This document shows, piece after piece, positions 17,703 to 26,249 of a stretch of 64,000 nt of DNA. Positions within the stretch are counted from its first letter, which is position 1. Each line of letters opens with the position of its first letter. This DNA is from Streptomyces rubellomurinus (GTDB taxonomy: Bacteria > Actinomycetota > Actinomycetes > Streptomycetales > Streptomycetaceae). A program made the translations under genes and the position numbers. The notes under the pieces are model-generated. The model was not told the DNA's origin. It saw nothing but the letters and a program-made list of their open reading frames with translations, and did no database searches. The stretch lies in assembly GCF_000961885.1 (NCBI RefSeq), contig NZ_JZKH01000021.1, forward strand, positions 33,382 to 97,381. The letters run 5' to 3'.

Positions 17703-19313
17703 ATGGACCTCATCCCCGCACCGTCGAGTGCCGTCCGCCGTCCGGGCGAGGACTTCCCGCTGGACGCCGCCACCACGCTGACCGCGCCGCCCGGGCTGGC
17801 CGACGCCGAGCGGTGGCTGCGCGGCACGCTCGGCGCCGCCACCGGGCTGCCGCTCGGCCCGGGCCGGCCGGGCACGGGCATCGAGCTGGTCGAGGACGAC
17901 GCGCTGGCCGCCGAGGCGTACCGGATCACGGTGCGCCCCGGCCACGCGCTGCTCGCCGCGGGCGGCCCGGCCGGCGCGCTGTGGGGCGCGCAGACCCTGC
18001 GGCGGCTGCTCGGCCCGGACGCCCACCGGCGCTCCCCGCTGCGCCGCGAGGGCTGGGTGCTGCCCGGCGTCGACCTCGCGGACGCCCCCCGGTTCGGCTG
18101 GCGCGGCGTGCTGCTCGACGTCGCCCGGCACTTCCTGCCCACGTCCGACGTGCTGCGCTTCGTCGACCTGCTGGCCGCGCACAAGCTCAACGTGCTGCAC
18201 CTGCACCTGACCGACGACCAGGGCTGGCGGGTGGAGATCAAGCGCTACCCGAGGCTGACCGGGCGCGGCGCCTGGCGGGAGCGCTCGATGGTCGGCTACC
18301 GGGCCGGCGGGCGCCGCGACGACCGCCCGCACGGCGGCTACTACACCCAGGACGACCTGCGCGAGATCGTCGCCTACGCGGCCGCGCGCGGGATCACCGT
18401 CGTCCCGGAGATCGACCTGCCCGGCCACACCCAGGCCGCCGTCGCCGCCTACCCCGAGCTGGGCAACACCGACGTGGTGGACACCGCGGCGCTCGGCGTC
18501 TGGACGGACTGGGGGGTGAGCCACCACGTCCTCAACGCCTCCGAGGAGACCCTGCGCTTCTTCGAGGGGGTGCTGGAGGAGGTGCTGGAGCTGTTCCCGT
18601 CCGAGTTCATCCACCTGGGCGGCGACGAGTGCCCCAAGGAGCAGTGGAAGGACAGCCCCGCCGCCCAGGCGCGCATCCGCGAGCTCGGTCTGGCCAACGA
18701 GGACGAGCTGCAGAGCTACCTGATCCGGCACTTCGACCGCTGGCTGGCCGCGCGCGGCCGCCGGCTGATCGGCTGGGACGAGATCCTGGAAGGCGGCCTG
18801 GCCCCCGGCGCGGCGGTGTCGTCCTGGCGCGGGTTCGGCGGCGGGATCGCGGCCGCGAGGGCCGGGCACGACGTGGTGATGTGCCCCGAGCAGCACGTCT
18901 ACCTCGACCACCGGCAGGCGGACGGGCCGGACGAGCCGATCCCGGTCGGCTTCGTGCGCACGCTGGAGGACGTCTACCGCTTCGAGCCGGTGCCGCGGGA
19001 GCTGGACGAGGCCGCCGCCCGGCACGTCATCGGCACCCAGGCGAACCTGTGGAGCGAGTTCATGGACAGCGCCCGGGACGTCGACTACCGGGCCTTCCCC
19101 CGGCTGGTCGCCTTCGCCGAGGTCGCCTGGTCCGCCCTGCCCGCCGAGCCGGCCGAGCGCGACTTCGCCGATTTCGAGCGGCGGCTGCGGGGGCACCTGG
19201 AGGTGCTGGACGCGCTCGGCGTCGAGTACCGCCCGGCGGACGGCCCGCACCCCTGGCAGCGGTGGCCGGGAGTGGCCGGCCGGCCGATCGAGGGGCTGCC
19301 GCCGCAGCGGTGA
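17703..19313 (+). CDS. Beta-N-acetylhexosaminidase (GH20)
   Basis: The 536-residue enzyme removes terminal GlcNAc or GalNAc. After an N-terminal GH20b-like domain (about 1-120), the barrel starts at FGWRGVLLDVARHFLP. It contains KLNVLHLHLTDDQGWR and the catalytic Asp-Glu pair in HLGGDECPKEQW near residue 308. WSEFMD and VAFAEVAWS mark the end of the barrel. I see no signal peptide, so it probably acts in the cytoplasm on imported chitobiose or peptidoglycan fragments. Neighbours give no operon. Confidence 0.93.
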   Translation: MDLIPAPSSAVRRPGEDFPLDAATTLTAPPGLADAERWLRGTLGAATGLPLGPGRPGTGIELVEDDALAAEAYRITVRPGHALLAAGGPAGALWGAQTLRRLLGPDAHRRSPLRREGWVLPGVDLADAPRFGWRGVLLDVARHFLPTSDVLRFVDLLAAHKLNVLHLHLTDDQGWRVEIKRYPRLTGRGAWRERSMVGYRAGGRRDDRPHGGYYTQDDLREIVAYAAARGITVVPEIDLPGHTQAAVAAYPELGNTDVVDTAALGVWTDWGVSHHVLNASEETLRFFEGVLEEVLELFPSEFIHLGGDECPKEQWKDSPAAQARIRELGLANEDELQSYLIRHFDRWLAARGRRLIGWDEILEGGLAPGAAVSSWRGFGGGIAAARAGHDVVMCPEQHVYLDHRQADGPDEPIPVGFVRTLEDVYRFEPVPRELDEAAARHVIGTQANLWSEFMDSARDVDYRAFPRLVAFAEVAWSALPAEPAERDFADFERRLRGHLEVLDALGVEYRPADGPHPWQRWPGVAGRPIEGLPPQR

Positions 19314-19366
19314 TCACACGGTTCGGGAACTAATGAGCGATCATCTGACGTCAAGAACAGATGAAC

Positions 19367-19399
19367 ATCTGCCCTGGCCCGGTCCGGGTCGGGGCAGAT
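19367..19399 (+). terminator. Hairpin after the hexosaminidase gene
   Basis: ATCTGCCC (19367-19374) pairs with GGGCAGAT (19392-19399), with a further GC-rich pairing inside. It lies 54 bases after the stop codon. Confidence 0.6.
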
Positions 19400-19597
19400 A
19401 CCGCCCGGTATCCGTCCCAATCGGGCAGTCCCGTTCACCCGCCCCGAAATGATCATCGAGCATTGTGTGCCAGAGTTGCCCAACCCGGCCCGATCGCCCG
19501 TACCCTACGGGCCAGGCCGGGCTGCTGACGCGGACAGTGCGGCCCCGGCCGCGGGCGGCAGGCGATCGATGAGCAAGTGGAGCACGGTGGGACCCAG

Positions 19598-20479
19598 GTG
19601 AACCGGACGATCATGCTGCCGGCCTCCCTCGACGAGGCCGTCGACGCGCTGGCCGCCGCCCCGGCCGCGGTACCGGTGGCCGGAGCCACCGACCTGATGG
19701 AGGCCGTCAACGCCGGACGGCTGCGCCCCGCCGCCCTGCTCGGCCTCGGCCGGATCACCGAACTGCGCGGCTGGCGCTACGAGGACGGCGGCACCGCCGT
19801 CCTCGGCGCCGGACTCACCCACGCCCGGATGGACCGCCCCGACTTCGCCGCGCTCATCCCCGCGCTCGCCGACGCCGCCCGCACCGCCGGACCGCCGCAG
19901 GTCCGCAACGTCGGCACCCTCGGCGGCAACATCGTCACCGCCGCCCCTTCCGGCGACACCCTCCCGGTGCTCTCCGCGCTGGAGGCCACCGTCACCCTCG
20001 CCCGGGCCGGCGCCACCCGCGAGGTGCCGGTCGGCCACCTGCTCACCGGCCTCGACCCGGTGCGCCCCGGCGAACTGCTCACCTGGGTGCGAGTCCCGCT
20101 GCTCCACGCGCCGCAGGTCTTCCTCAAGGCCACCGGCCGCAGCGGCCCGGCCCGCGCCGCCGCCTCCGTCGCGCTGGTCCTCGACCCGGCCCGGCGCGCC
20201 GTGCGCTGCGCGGTCGGCGCCGTCGCCCCGGTGCCGCTGCGCCCGCTGGAGGCCGAGGCCTGGGTGGCCGGCTGCATCGACTGGGACGGCAGCCGGGAGA
20301 TCGACCCGGCCGCCACCGCCGCGTTCGGCGAGTACGTGGCCGCCGCCTGCGTCCCCGAGGACTACGGCGCCGAGGGTGCCTGGGAGGCCGTCACCGAGGG
20401 GCCGACCGCGGCGGCCGTTCGACTGCGGCGTACCGTAGCGGTGCTGGCCCGCCGGGCACTGGGAAGGGCGCTGAAGTGA
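19598..20479 (+). CDS. FAD-binding subunit of a molybdenum hydroxylase-like complex
   Basis: The 293-residue protein has the medium-subunit fold of xanthine dehydrogenase and CO dehydrogenase families: PVAGATDLMEAVNAG near the N-terminus, then PPQVRNVGTLGGNIVTAAPSGD, which binds FAD. It would pass electrons from the iron-sulfur subunit to an acceptor. I prefer GTG at 19598; a GTG at 19577 is also possible. Its stop overlaps the next start by four bases (GTGA), so the three genes are translationally coupled. Confidence 0.85.
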   Translation: MNRTIMLPASLDEAVDALAAAPAAVPVAGATDLMEAVNAGRLRPAALLGLGRITELRGWRYEDGGTAVLGAGLTHARMDRPDFAALIPALADAARTAGPPQVRNVGTLGGNIVTAAPSGDTLPVLSALEATVTLARAGATREVPVGHLLTGLDPVRPGELLTWVRVPLLHAPQVFLKATGRSGPARAAASVALVLDPARRAVRCAVGAVAPVPLRPLEAEAWVAGCIDWDGSREIDPAATAAFGEYVAAACVPEDYGAEGAWEAVTEGPTAAAVRLRRTVAVLARRALGRALK

Positions 20480-21687
20480 GCACAGACCCCATCGAGAGCC
20501 TCGACGCCGACCCGCTCGGCCTCGCCGCCCCGCAGGTCAGCCGCGAGCTGCGCCCGTGCACCTCGTACACGCTCCGGGTCAACGGCTTCGAACGGCCCGT
20601 CACCGACGCCTGGATCGGCGAGAGCCTGCTCTACGTGCTGCGCGAGCGGCTCGGCCTGGCCGGCGCCAAGGACGGCTGCGAGCAGGGCGAGTGCGGCGCC
20701 TGCTCGGTGCAGGTGGACGGCCAGCTGGTGGCCGGGTGCCTGGTGCCCGCCGCGCTCGCCGCCGACTGCGAGATCAACACCGTCGAGGGCCTGTCGGCCG
20801 GCGGCAGCGCGAGCGACGTCCAGCAGGCGCTGGCCGCCTCCGGCGCCGTCCAGTGCGGCTACTGCGCGCCCGGCATGGCGATGGCCGTGCACGACCTGCT
20901 GCAGCGCAACCACCGGCCCACCGAGGTCGAGGCCCGGCAGGCGCTGTGCGGCAACCTCTGCCGCTGCACCGGCTACCGCGGCGTGCTGGCCGCCGTCCAG
21001 ACCGTCGCGGACGCCCGCGCCCTGGAGGCGGAGGAGGCGGAGGCCGCCGCCCTCGCCGAGGAGGAGGCCGCCGCCGCTGCCGCCTCCGGTGCGCAGCCCG
21101 TCGAACGACAGGCCGTCGAACCGCAGGCCGTCGAACCGGAGCCGGCCGCCGAGGCCGCCGCCGTCGAGCCGCCGGTCTACGCCGACGCCGAGGCCTGGAT
21201 CGAACACGTCCCCCACCCGGCCGTCGAACAGCCGCCGGTCGAGCACGGCGCCGGCGCCGGGTACGCCGACCCCTCGGGCGGCTACGACACCGGCGTCTAC
21301 GACACCTCCGTCCTGACGGGCGCCCAGCCCGGCATCCCCGCCCAGGCCGCCGACGACCAGGTCTACCACCAGCCGCAGGGCTACCCCGGGCAGCACTACC
21401 AGACCACCCCCGCCCACGGCACCTACGTGCCGGCCGGCTACCCGGACGGCTACCCGCAGCCCGGCGGCTACGACGCCGGGTACGACGCCCCGGTCTACGA
21501 GCCCACCCCCGCGCACGGCACCCCGCTGCCGAACGCCGCCTTCGACGGCACGCCCCCGCACGGCACCCCGTACCCGGACCCGCACCCGCACGGCATCCCG
21601 GCCGCCGGCGCCACCGCGGACGGCCTCCCGTACGGCGCCACCCCCGCCCACGGCATCCGGCTCCCCGAGGACGACCACGCATCATGA
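20476..21687 (+). CDS. Two [2Fe-2S] cluster subunit with long low-complexity tail
   Basis: About residues 30-185 form the small-subunit fold. The plant-type cluster ligands are in DGCEQGECGACSV plus a later GC, and the second cluster ligands are in QCGYCAPGM and CGNLCRCTGYRG. After residue 185 comes an Ala/Glu-rich stretch, then about 190 residues rich in Pro, Gly, Tyr and His with repeated PAHGT, PPHGT and HPHGI units. Normal family members end near residue 170, so this tail more than doubles the protein. I recall similar tails in other Streptomyces. The stop overlaps the next ATG (ATGA). Confidence 0.88.
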   Translation: MSTDPIESLDADPLGLAAPQVSRELRPCTSYTLRVNGFERPVTDAWIGESLLYVLRERLGLAGAKDGCEQGECGACSVQVDGQLVAGCLVPAALAADCEINTVEGLSAGGSASDVQQALAASGAVQCGYCAPGMAMAVHDLLQRNHRPTEVEARQALCGNLCRCTGYRGVLAAVQTVADARALEAEEAEAAALAEEEAAAAAASGAQPVERQAVEPQAVEPEPAAEAAAVEPPVYADAEAWIEHVPHPAVEQPPVEHGAGAGYADPSGGYDTGVYDTSVLTGAQPGIPAQAADDQVYHQPQGYPGQHYQTTPAHGTYVPAGYPDGYPQPGGYDAGYDAPVYEPTPAHGTPLPNAAFDGTPPHGTPYPDPHPHGIPAAGATADGLPYGATPAHGIRLPEDDHAS

Positions 21688-24011
21688 CGTCGCCTACCGA
21701 CATCGGCGCAGCACTCCAGCAGGACGGCGGCGCGGGCGGCACGCCGGAGCCCGTCGGCCTGGGCAGCTCCCCGCTGCGCAGCGACGCGCTGCCCAAGGCG
21801 CTCGGCATCTACCCGTACGCGGCCGACCTGTGGGCCGAGGGGCTGCTGTGGGGCGCCGTGCTGCGCTCGCCGCACCCGCACGCCCGGATCCGCGGCATCG
21901 ACACCTCGGCCGCGCTGGCGCTGCCCGGCGTGCACGCCGTGGTCACCGCCGCCGACCTGCCGCCCGGCCCGGACGGCACCCCGGACGGCGCGCCGTCCGG
22001 CCCGATCGTCGCCGACCGGCCGGTGCTGGCGGTCGGCGTGGTGCGCCACCACGGCGAGCCGGTCGCGGCGGTGGCCGCCGACCACCCGGACACCGCCCGG
22101 CTGGCGGTCGGCCTGATCACGGTCGACTACGAGCCGCTGGAGGCCGTCACCGACCCGGAGCAGGCCTTCACCGCCCCGGCGCTGCACCCGGACGGCAACC
22201 TGTTCCGCCACCTGCCGCTGCGCACCGGGGACCCGGACGCGGTCGGCGAGGTCGTCGTCGAGGGCCTGTACCAGGTCGGCCGGCAGGACCCGGCGCCGCT
22301 CGGCGCCGAGGCCGGGCTGGCCGTGCCCCGCCCGGACGGCGGCGTCGAGCTGCACCTGTCCTCCACCGACCCGCACGGCGACCGCGACCGCACCGCCGCC
22401 TGCCTCGGCCTGGAGCCGGACCGGGTCCGGCTGGTGGCCACCGGCGTGCCCGGTGCCACCACCGACCGCGAGGACCTGTCCTTCCAGGTCACCCTGGCGC
22501 TGCTGGCGCTGCGCACCGGCCGCCCGGTGAAGATGACCCTCACCCGCGAGGAGTCCTTCCACACCCACACCTCGCGCCACCCCGCGCTGCTGCGCTACCG
22601 CCACCACGCCGACGCCGAGGGCGTGCTGGTGAAGGTCGAGGCGCAGATCCTGCTGGACGGCGGCGCCTACGCGGACGTCTCCGCCGAGGCGCTGGCCTCC
22701 GCGACGGCCTTCTCGGTCGGCCCGTACAACTGCCCGAACGTCTTCGTGGACGCCTGGGCGGTGCGCACCAACAACCCGCCGGCCGGACGGATGCGCGGCG
22801 AGGGCGCGCTGCAGGCCTGCTTCGCGTACGAGGCGCAGCTGGACCAGCTGGCGGCCAGGGTCGGCGTGGACCCGGTGGAGATCCGCCGGCGCAACGCGAT
22901 GGCCACCGGCGACCCGCTGCCCACCGGGCAGGCCGTCACCTGCCCGGCGCCGGTGAAGGCGCTGCTGGACGCGGTGGCGGCCGAGCCGCTGCCGGCCCTG
23001 CCGGTGGACGATCCGGACGCCGAGTGGCTGCTGCCGGGCGGGCCCGGCGGTGCCGGAGACCCGGCGGCGGTGCGGCGCGGCATCGGCTACGCGGTCGGCA
23101 TGGTGCACATGCTCGGCGCCGAGGGCGAGGACGAGGTGTCCACCGCCACGGTGCGGGTCAGCGGCGACCACGCCACGGTGATCTGCGCGGCGGTCGACGC
23201 GGGGCAGGGCTTCGCCACGCTGGCCCGGCAGATCGTGCAGACCGTGCTGGGCGTCAGCGAGGTCTACATCGCACCGGCCGACAGCGACCAGTCGGTCGCC
23301 GGCCCGTCCGGCCGGGGCCGGCACACCTGGGTCTCCGGCGGGGCGATCGAGCGGGCCGCGCTGATGGTCCGCCACCAGCTGCTGCAGCCGATCGCGGCCA
23401 ACTTCGGGATGTCGGTGGAGCTGCTGCAGATCGCCGACGGCAAGATCACCTCCTACGACGGGGTGCTCGGCATGCCGGTCGCCGAGGCGCTGGAGGGCAA
23501 GGAGCTGTGGGCCACCGCGCAGTGCCGCCCGCACCCGACCGAGCCGCTGGACGACGCCGGGCAGGGCGACGCCTTCGTGTCCATCTCGTTCTGCGCGATG
23601 CGCGCGGTGGTGGACGTGGACATCGAGCTGGGCGCCGTCCGGGTGGTCGAGATGGCCGTGGCCCAGGACGTCGGCCGGGCGCTGAACCCCCGGCAGATCG
23701 AGGACCGGATCGAGGCGGGCGTGGCGCAGGGCGTGGGCCTGGCGCTGCTGGAGGACCTGCGGACGGCGGGCGGCGTGCTGCTGAACCCCTCGCTGACGGG
23801 GTACCGGCTGCCGACCGCGCTGGACACCCCGGAGGTGCGGATCGCCGCGCTGCTGGAGGAGCGGGACGTGGTGGCCACCTTCGGCGCCAAGGCGGTCAGC
23901 GCGGTGCCCGCGGTGGTCGCGCCGGCGGCCGTCGCCGCCGCCGTCCGGGCCGCCACCGGGCTGCCGGTCGGCCGGCTGCCGATCCGGCCGGAGGACGCCG
24001 TCACGGCCTGA
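21684..24011 (+). CDS. Molybdopterin-binding subunit, xanthine dehydrogenase/aldehyde oxidase-like, divergent
   Basis: The 775-residue protein has the two large-subunit domains: an N-terminal hammerhead (AKALGIYPYAADLW onward, about 30-140) and the molybdopterin domain. Recognisable blocks are SVGPYNCPNVFVDAWAVRTN, GRMRGEGALQACFAYEAQLDQLA and VDVDIELGAVRV. Two canonical features look altered. The Gly-rich FGGK-type loop is replaced by GVPGATTDRED, and the C-terminal motif that normally carries the base Glu (GVGE-type) reads GAKAVSAVPAVV. The substrate therefore cannot be assumed to be xanthine. It is the last gene of the coupled operon. Confidence 0.85.
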   Translation: MTSPTDIGAALQQDGGAGGTPEPVGLGSSPLRSDALPKALGIYPYAADLWAEGLLWGAVLRSPHPHARIRGIDTSAALALPGVHAVVTAADLPPGPDGTPDGAPSGPIVADRPVLAVGVVRHHGEPVAAVAADHPDTARLAVGLITVDYEPLEAVTDPEQAFTAPALHPDGNLFRHLPLRTGDPDAVGEVVVEGLYQVGRQDPAPLGAEAGLAVPRPDGGVELHLSSTDPHGDRDRTAACLGLEPDRVRLVATGVPGATTDREDLSFQVTLALLALRTGRPVKMTLTREESFHTHTSRHPALLRYRHHADAEGVLVKVEAQILLDGGAYADVSAEALASATAFSVGPYNCPNVFVDAWAVRTNNPPAGRMRGEGALQACFAYEAQLDQLAARVGVDPVEIRRRNAMATGDPLPTGQAVTCPAPVKALLDAVAAEPLPALPVDDPDAEWLLPGGPGGAGDPAAVRRGIGYAVGMVHMLGAEGEDEVSTATVRVSGDHATVICAAVDAGQGFATLARQIVQTVLGVSEVYIAPADSDQSVAGPSGRGRHTWVSGGAIERAALMVRHQLLQPIAANFGMSVELLQIADGKITSYDGVLGMPVAEALEGKELWATAQCRPHPTEPLDDAGQGDAFVSISFCAMRAVVDVDIELGAVRVVEMAVAQDVGRALNPRQIEDRIEAGVAQGVGLALLEDLRTAGGVLLNPSLTGYRLPTALDTPEVRIAALLEERDVVATFGAKAVSAVPAVVAPAAVAAAVRAATGLPVGRLPIRPEDAVTA

Positions 24012-24038
24012 CGGGAAGAGCGGGAAGAGCGGGAAAAC

Positions 24039-24078
24039 GGAATTCGCCGGTCGGCTGGGAAGCCGACCGGCGAATTCC
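24039..24078. terminator. Bidirectional terminator between the hydroxylase operon and tRNA-Cys
   Basis: A perfect inverted repeat has 18-base arms (24039-24056 and 24061-24078), a four-base loop, and T-rich or A-rich runs on both sides. Confidence 0.9.
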
Positions 24079-24085
24079 TTTTGCG

Positions 24086-24157
24086 AGGCCATGGCGGGAA
24101 TCGAACCCGCGTGCACCGCTTTGCAGGCGGTCCCCTCAACCACTCGGGCACACGGCC
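24086..24157 (-). tRNA. tRNA-Cys (anticodon GCA)
   Basis: Read on the minus strand the gene starts GGCCGTG and ends CATGGCC plus discriminator T; these acceptor strands pair, with one G-T pair. The anticodon loop is CTGCAAA with GCA in the middle. The T-arm contains GGTTCGATTCC. CCA is not encoded. The TTCC terminator hairpin lies directly downstream. Confidence 0.97.
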
Positions 24158-24166
24158 AGTGCATTA

Positions 24167-24195
24167 AGAATGGCGCACCGCCGGAACGGGGTCAA
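24167..24195 (-). promoter_or_regulatory. Promoter of tRNA-Cys
   Basis: On the minus strand TTGACC (24195-24190) and CATTCT (24172-24167) are 17 bases apart, a near-consensus housekeeping promoter. The start would be within a few bases of the mature tRNA 5' end. Confidence 0.65.
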
Positions 24196-24297
24196 TGACC
24201 CTCTGTGAATTCCGTATTGCGCTGTGTGAATTCATTTCGGGGCGGTGTGCTACGGTCGGGGACAGGTGGCCGACTCCCCCTTGGCGGGCCGGCCGCC

Positions 24298-24337
24298 CCG
24301 GACGAGCGCGTCGTACCCGGTGACGACAAGACGGCGC
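24298..24337 (+). promoter_or_regulatory. Guanidine-III riboswitch (mini-ykkC / ykkC-III)
   Basis: The 40-base element starts CCGGACGAG, has the internal TACCCGG block, and ends ACAAGACGGCGC. These blocks and their spacing match the guanidine-III pseudoknot riboswitch as I remember it. Immediately after it, GCAGT and CAGCGGC (24336-24348) pair with GCCGCTG and ACTGC (24355-24369), forming a hairpin whose 3' foot is next to the ribosome site GGAGGT (24370-24375). The hairpin shares GC with the riboswitch 3' end, so ligand binding could change access to the ribosome site. Confidence 0.9.
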
Positions 24338-24385
24338 AGTTCAGCGGCAATCCGGCCGCTGTGGACTGCGGAGGTACGGCTCGTC

Positions 24386-24700
24386 ATGGCCTGGCTCGTT
24401 CTGATCGTCTCGGGTCTCCTGGAGACCGTCTGGGCGGTGGCCCTGGAATCGTCCAAGGGCTTCTCCCGCCTCGTTCCCAGCGCCGTCTTCGGCGTCGCCC
24501 TGCTGCTGAGCATGGGCGGGCTGGCGTACGCGATGCGCACCATTCCGATCGGCACCGGATACGCGGTCTGGGTGGGCATCGGCGCGGTCGGCACCGCGCT
24601 CTACGGGATGGCCGTCCTGGGGGACGCGGTGACCGCGGCCCGGATCGGCTGCCTGCTGCTGATCGTCTCCGGCGTGGTGGGGCTCAAGGTGCTGCACTGA
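24386..24700 (+). CDS. gdx: SMR-family guanidinium exporter (Gdx/SugE type)
   Basis: The 104-residue protein has four transmembrane helices and the essential Glu13 in SGLLETVWAVALE. The sequence is of the SugE/Gdx subtype (GFSRLVPS, MRTIPIGTGYAVWVGIGAVGTALYG, SGVVGLKVLH) rather than the multidrug EmrE subtype. Gdx proteins work as antiparallel dimers and export guanidinium in exchange for protons. The guanidine-III riboswitch in the leader strongly supports this substrate. ATG at 24386 has GGAGGT ten bases upstream. Confidence 0.93.
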   Translation: MAWLVLIVSGLLETVWAVALESSKGFSRLVPSAVFGVALLLSMGGLAYAMRTIPIGTGYAVWVGIGAVGTALYGMAVLGDAVTAARIGCLLLIVSGVVGLKVLH

Positions 24701-24735
24701 GCCCCGGCCCGGGTCCTACGCCCAGGGACCTAGGA

Positions 24736-24771
24736 GATCACCGACTCCGGTCAGGAGTCACCGGCGTGATC
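24736..24771. promoter_or_regulatory. Two-tier dyad upstream of the MFS gene
   Basis: GATCAC (24736-24741) mirrors GTGATC (24766-24771), and inside it GACTCC (24743-24748) mirrors GGAGTC (24754-24759). It lies 10 bases before the first possible start codon of the transporter gene. This could be a repressor operator. Confidence 0.4.
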
Positions 24772-24781
24772 GGCTCTTACC

Positions 24782-26230
24782 ATGGCATCCATGACCACTG
24801 CCTCCCCCACCTCGGTCGACTCCGCCCCGACAGCCTCCGCGACCGATCCCGGCGGCGGGGTGCTCAGCGGGCGCTACCGGGCGCTGACACTGGGGATCGT
24901 CTCGGTCGTCCTGGTGATCGCCTTCGAGGCGACCGCCGTCAACACCGCGATGCCGATCGCGGCCCGGCAGCTGGACGGCCTCGGGCTGTACGCCTTCGCC
25001 TTCTCCGGCTACTTCACCACCACGCTGTTCGCGCTGGTCGTCTCCGGCCAGTGGTGCGACCGGCGCGGGCCGCTGCAGCCGCTGTTGACCGGAATCACGG
25101 TGTTCGGCGCGGGCCTGGTGGTGGCCGGGACGGCGCCCGGCATGTGGGTGTTCGTGGCCGGGCGGGCGATCCAGGGCCTGGGCGGCGGGCTGGTGATCGT
25201 CGCGCTGTACGTGGTGGTCGGCCGGGCCTACCCGGAGCGGCTGCGCCCGGCCGTCTTCGCGGCCTTCTCCTCGGCCTGGGTGCTGCCCTCGATCGTCGGC
25301 CCGCTGGTCGCCGGCGCCGTCACCCAGCACCTGGGCTGGCGCTGGGTGTTCCTGGCGGTGCCGGCGCTGATCCTGCTGCCGCTGGCCGTCATGGGCCCGG
25401 CGCTGGCCCGTTCGGAGCGCGAGCACCCGGTGCTCAAGGGCGCGGACTTCGACCGCCGGCGCACCCTGCTGGCCGCGATGGCGGCGCTCGGCGCCGGCCT
25501 GCTGCAGTACGCGGGCCAGCGGCTCGACCCGATCGGGCTGGTCCCGGGCCTGGCCGGGGTGGCGCTGCTGGCGCCGGCCGTCCTGGGGCTGCTGCCGAAG
25601 CGGACGCTGCGGGCCGGGCGCGGGCTGCCCGCGGTGATCCTGCTGCGCGGGGTGGCGGCCGGGGCGTTCTTCGCGGCCGAGGCGTTCATCCCGCTGATGA
25701 TGGTCACCCAGCGGGGCCTGTCGCCGACGCTGGCCGGGCTCACCCTGACCAGCGGCGGGCTCTCCTGGGCGCTGGGCTCCTGGCTGCAGGGGCGGCCGGG
25801 GGCCGAGCGGTACCGGACCGTGATGATCCGGGGCGGCTTCCTGGCGACCGGGGTGGCGATAGCCGGCGCCGCCCTGGTGCTCGTCCCGGCGGTGCCGGCC
25901 TGGGCGGCCGCGGTGGCGTGGGGCGTCGGCGGGATCGGGATGGGGCTGACGGTGGCGAGCGTCAGCGTGCTGATGATGAAGCTCTCCGCGCCGGAGGACG
26001 CCGGGGCCAACTCGGCCGCGCTGCAGATGAGCGACGCGCTGGGCAACGTGCTGCTGACCGGCCTCGCCGGGGTGCTGTTCGCGGCGCTGGGCGGGGGTTC
26101 GCTCGCGGCCGGCCAGGAGGGCGCCGAAGGCGCCGGCTCGGCCGGCGCCTTCGCGGTGATCCTGCTGACCATGTCCGGGGTCGCGCTGATCGGGGCCCTG
26201 CTCTCCGGCCGGGTCCGGGCGCGGACCTGA
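24782..26230 (+). CDS. MFS transporter (probable drug/proton antiporter)
   Basis: The 482-residue membrane protein shows major facilitator features: IAFEATAVNTAMPIAARQLDG in helix 1, SGQWCDRRGPLQPLL as motif A, and AGRAIQGLGGGLVIV as the motif B region. About 12-14 hydrophobic helices are visible. No ribosome site precedes either ATG (24782 or 24791), so the start is uncertain. Drug export is the commonest role for this subgroup, but the substrate is not visible. Its stop codon lies in a palindrome shared with the convergent gene. Confidence 0.82.
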   Translation: MASMTTASPTSVDSAPTASATDPGGGVLSGRYRALTLGIVSVVLVIAFEATAVNTAMPIAARQLDGLGLYAFAFSGYFTTTLFALVVSGQWCDRRGPLQPLLTGITVFGAGLVVAGTAPGMWVFVAGRAIQGLGGGLVIVALYVVVGRAYPERLRPAVFAAFSSAWVLPSIVGPLVAGAVTQHLGWRWVFLAVPALILLPLAVMGPALARSEREHPVLKGADFDRRRTLLAAMAALGAGLLQYAGQRLDPIGLVPGLAGVALLAPAVLGLLPKRTLRAGRGLPAVILLRGVAAGAFFAAEAFIPLMMVTQRGLSPTLAGLTLTSGGLSWALGSWLQGRPGAERYRTVMIRGGFLATGVAIAGAALVLVPAVPAWAAAVAWGVGGIGMGLTVASVSVLMMKLSAPEDAGANSAALQMSDALGNVLLTGLAGVLFAALGGGSLAAGQEGAEGAGSAGAFAVILLTMSGVALIGALLSGRVRART

Positions 26231-26249
26231 CGGCCGGGCCCGGCCGTCA
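26228..26249. terminator. Palindrome spanning both convergent stop codons
   Basis: A perfect 22-base palindrome begins with the TGA of the transporter gene and ends with the reverse TGA of the lipoprotein gene. Each arm therefore supplies a stop codon, and the whole can act as a compact bidirectional hairpin. Confidence 0.65.

Noticed and set aside
19598..24011. Aerobic CO dehydrogenase (coxMSL)
   Set aside because: Gene order M-S-L fits, but the large subunit lacks the Cys-containing active-site loop and the canonical family motifs.
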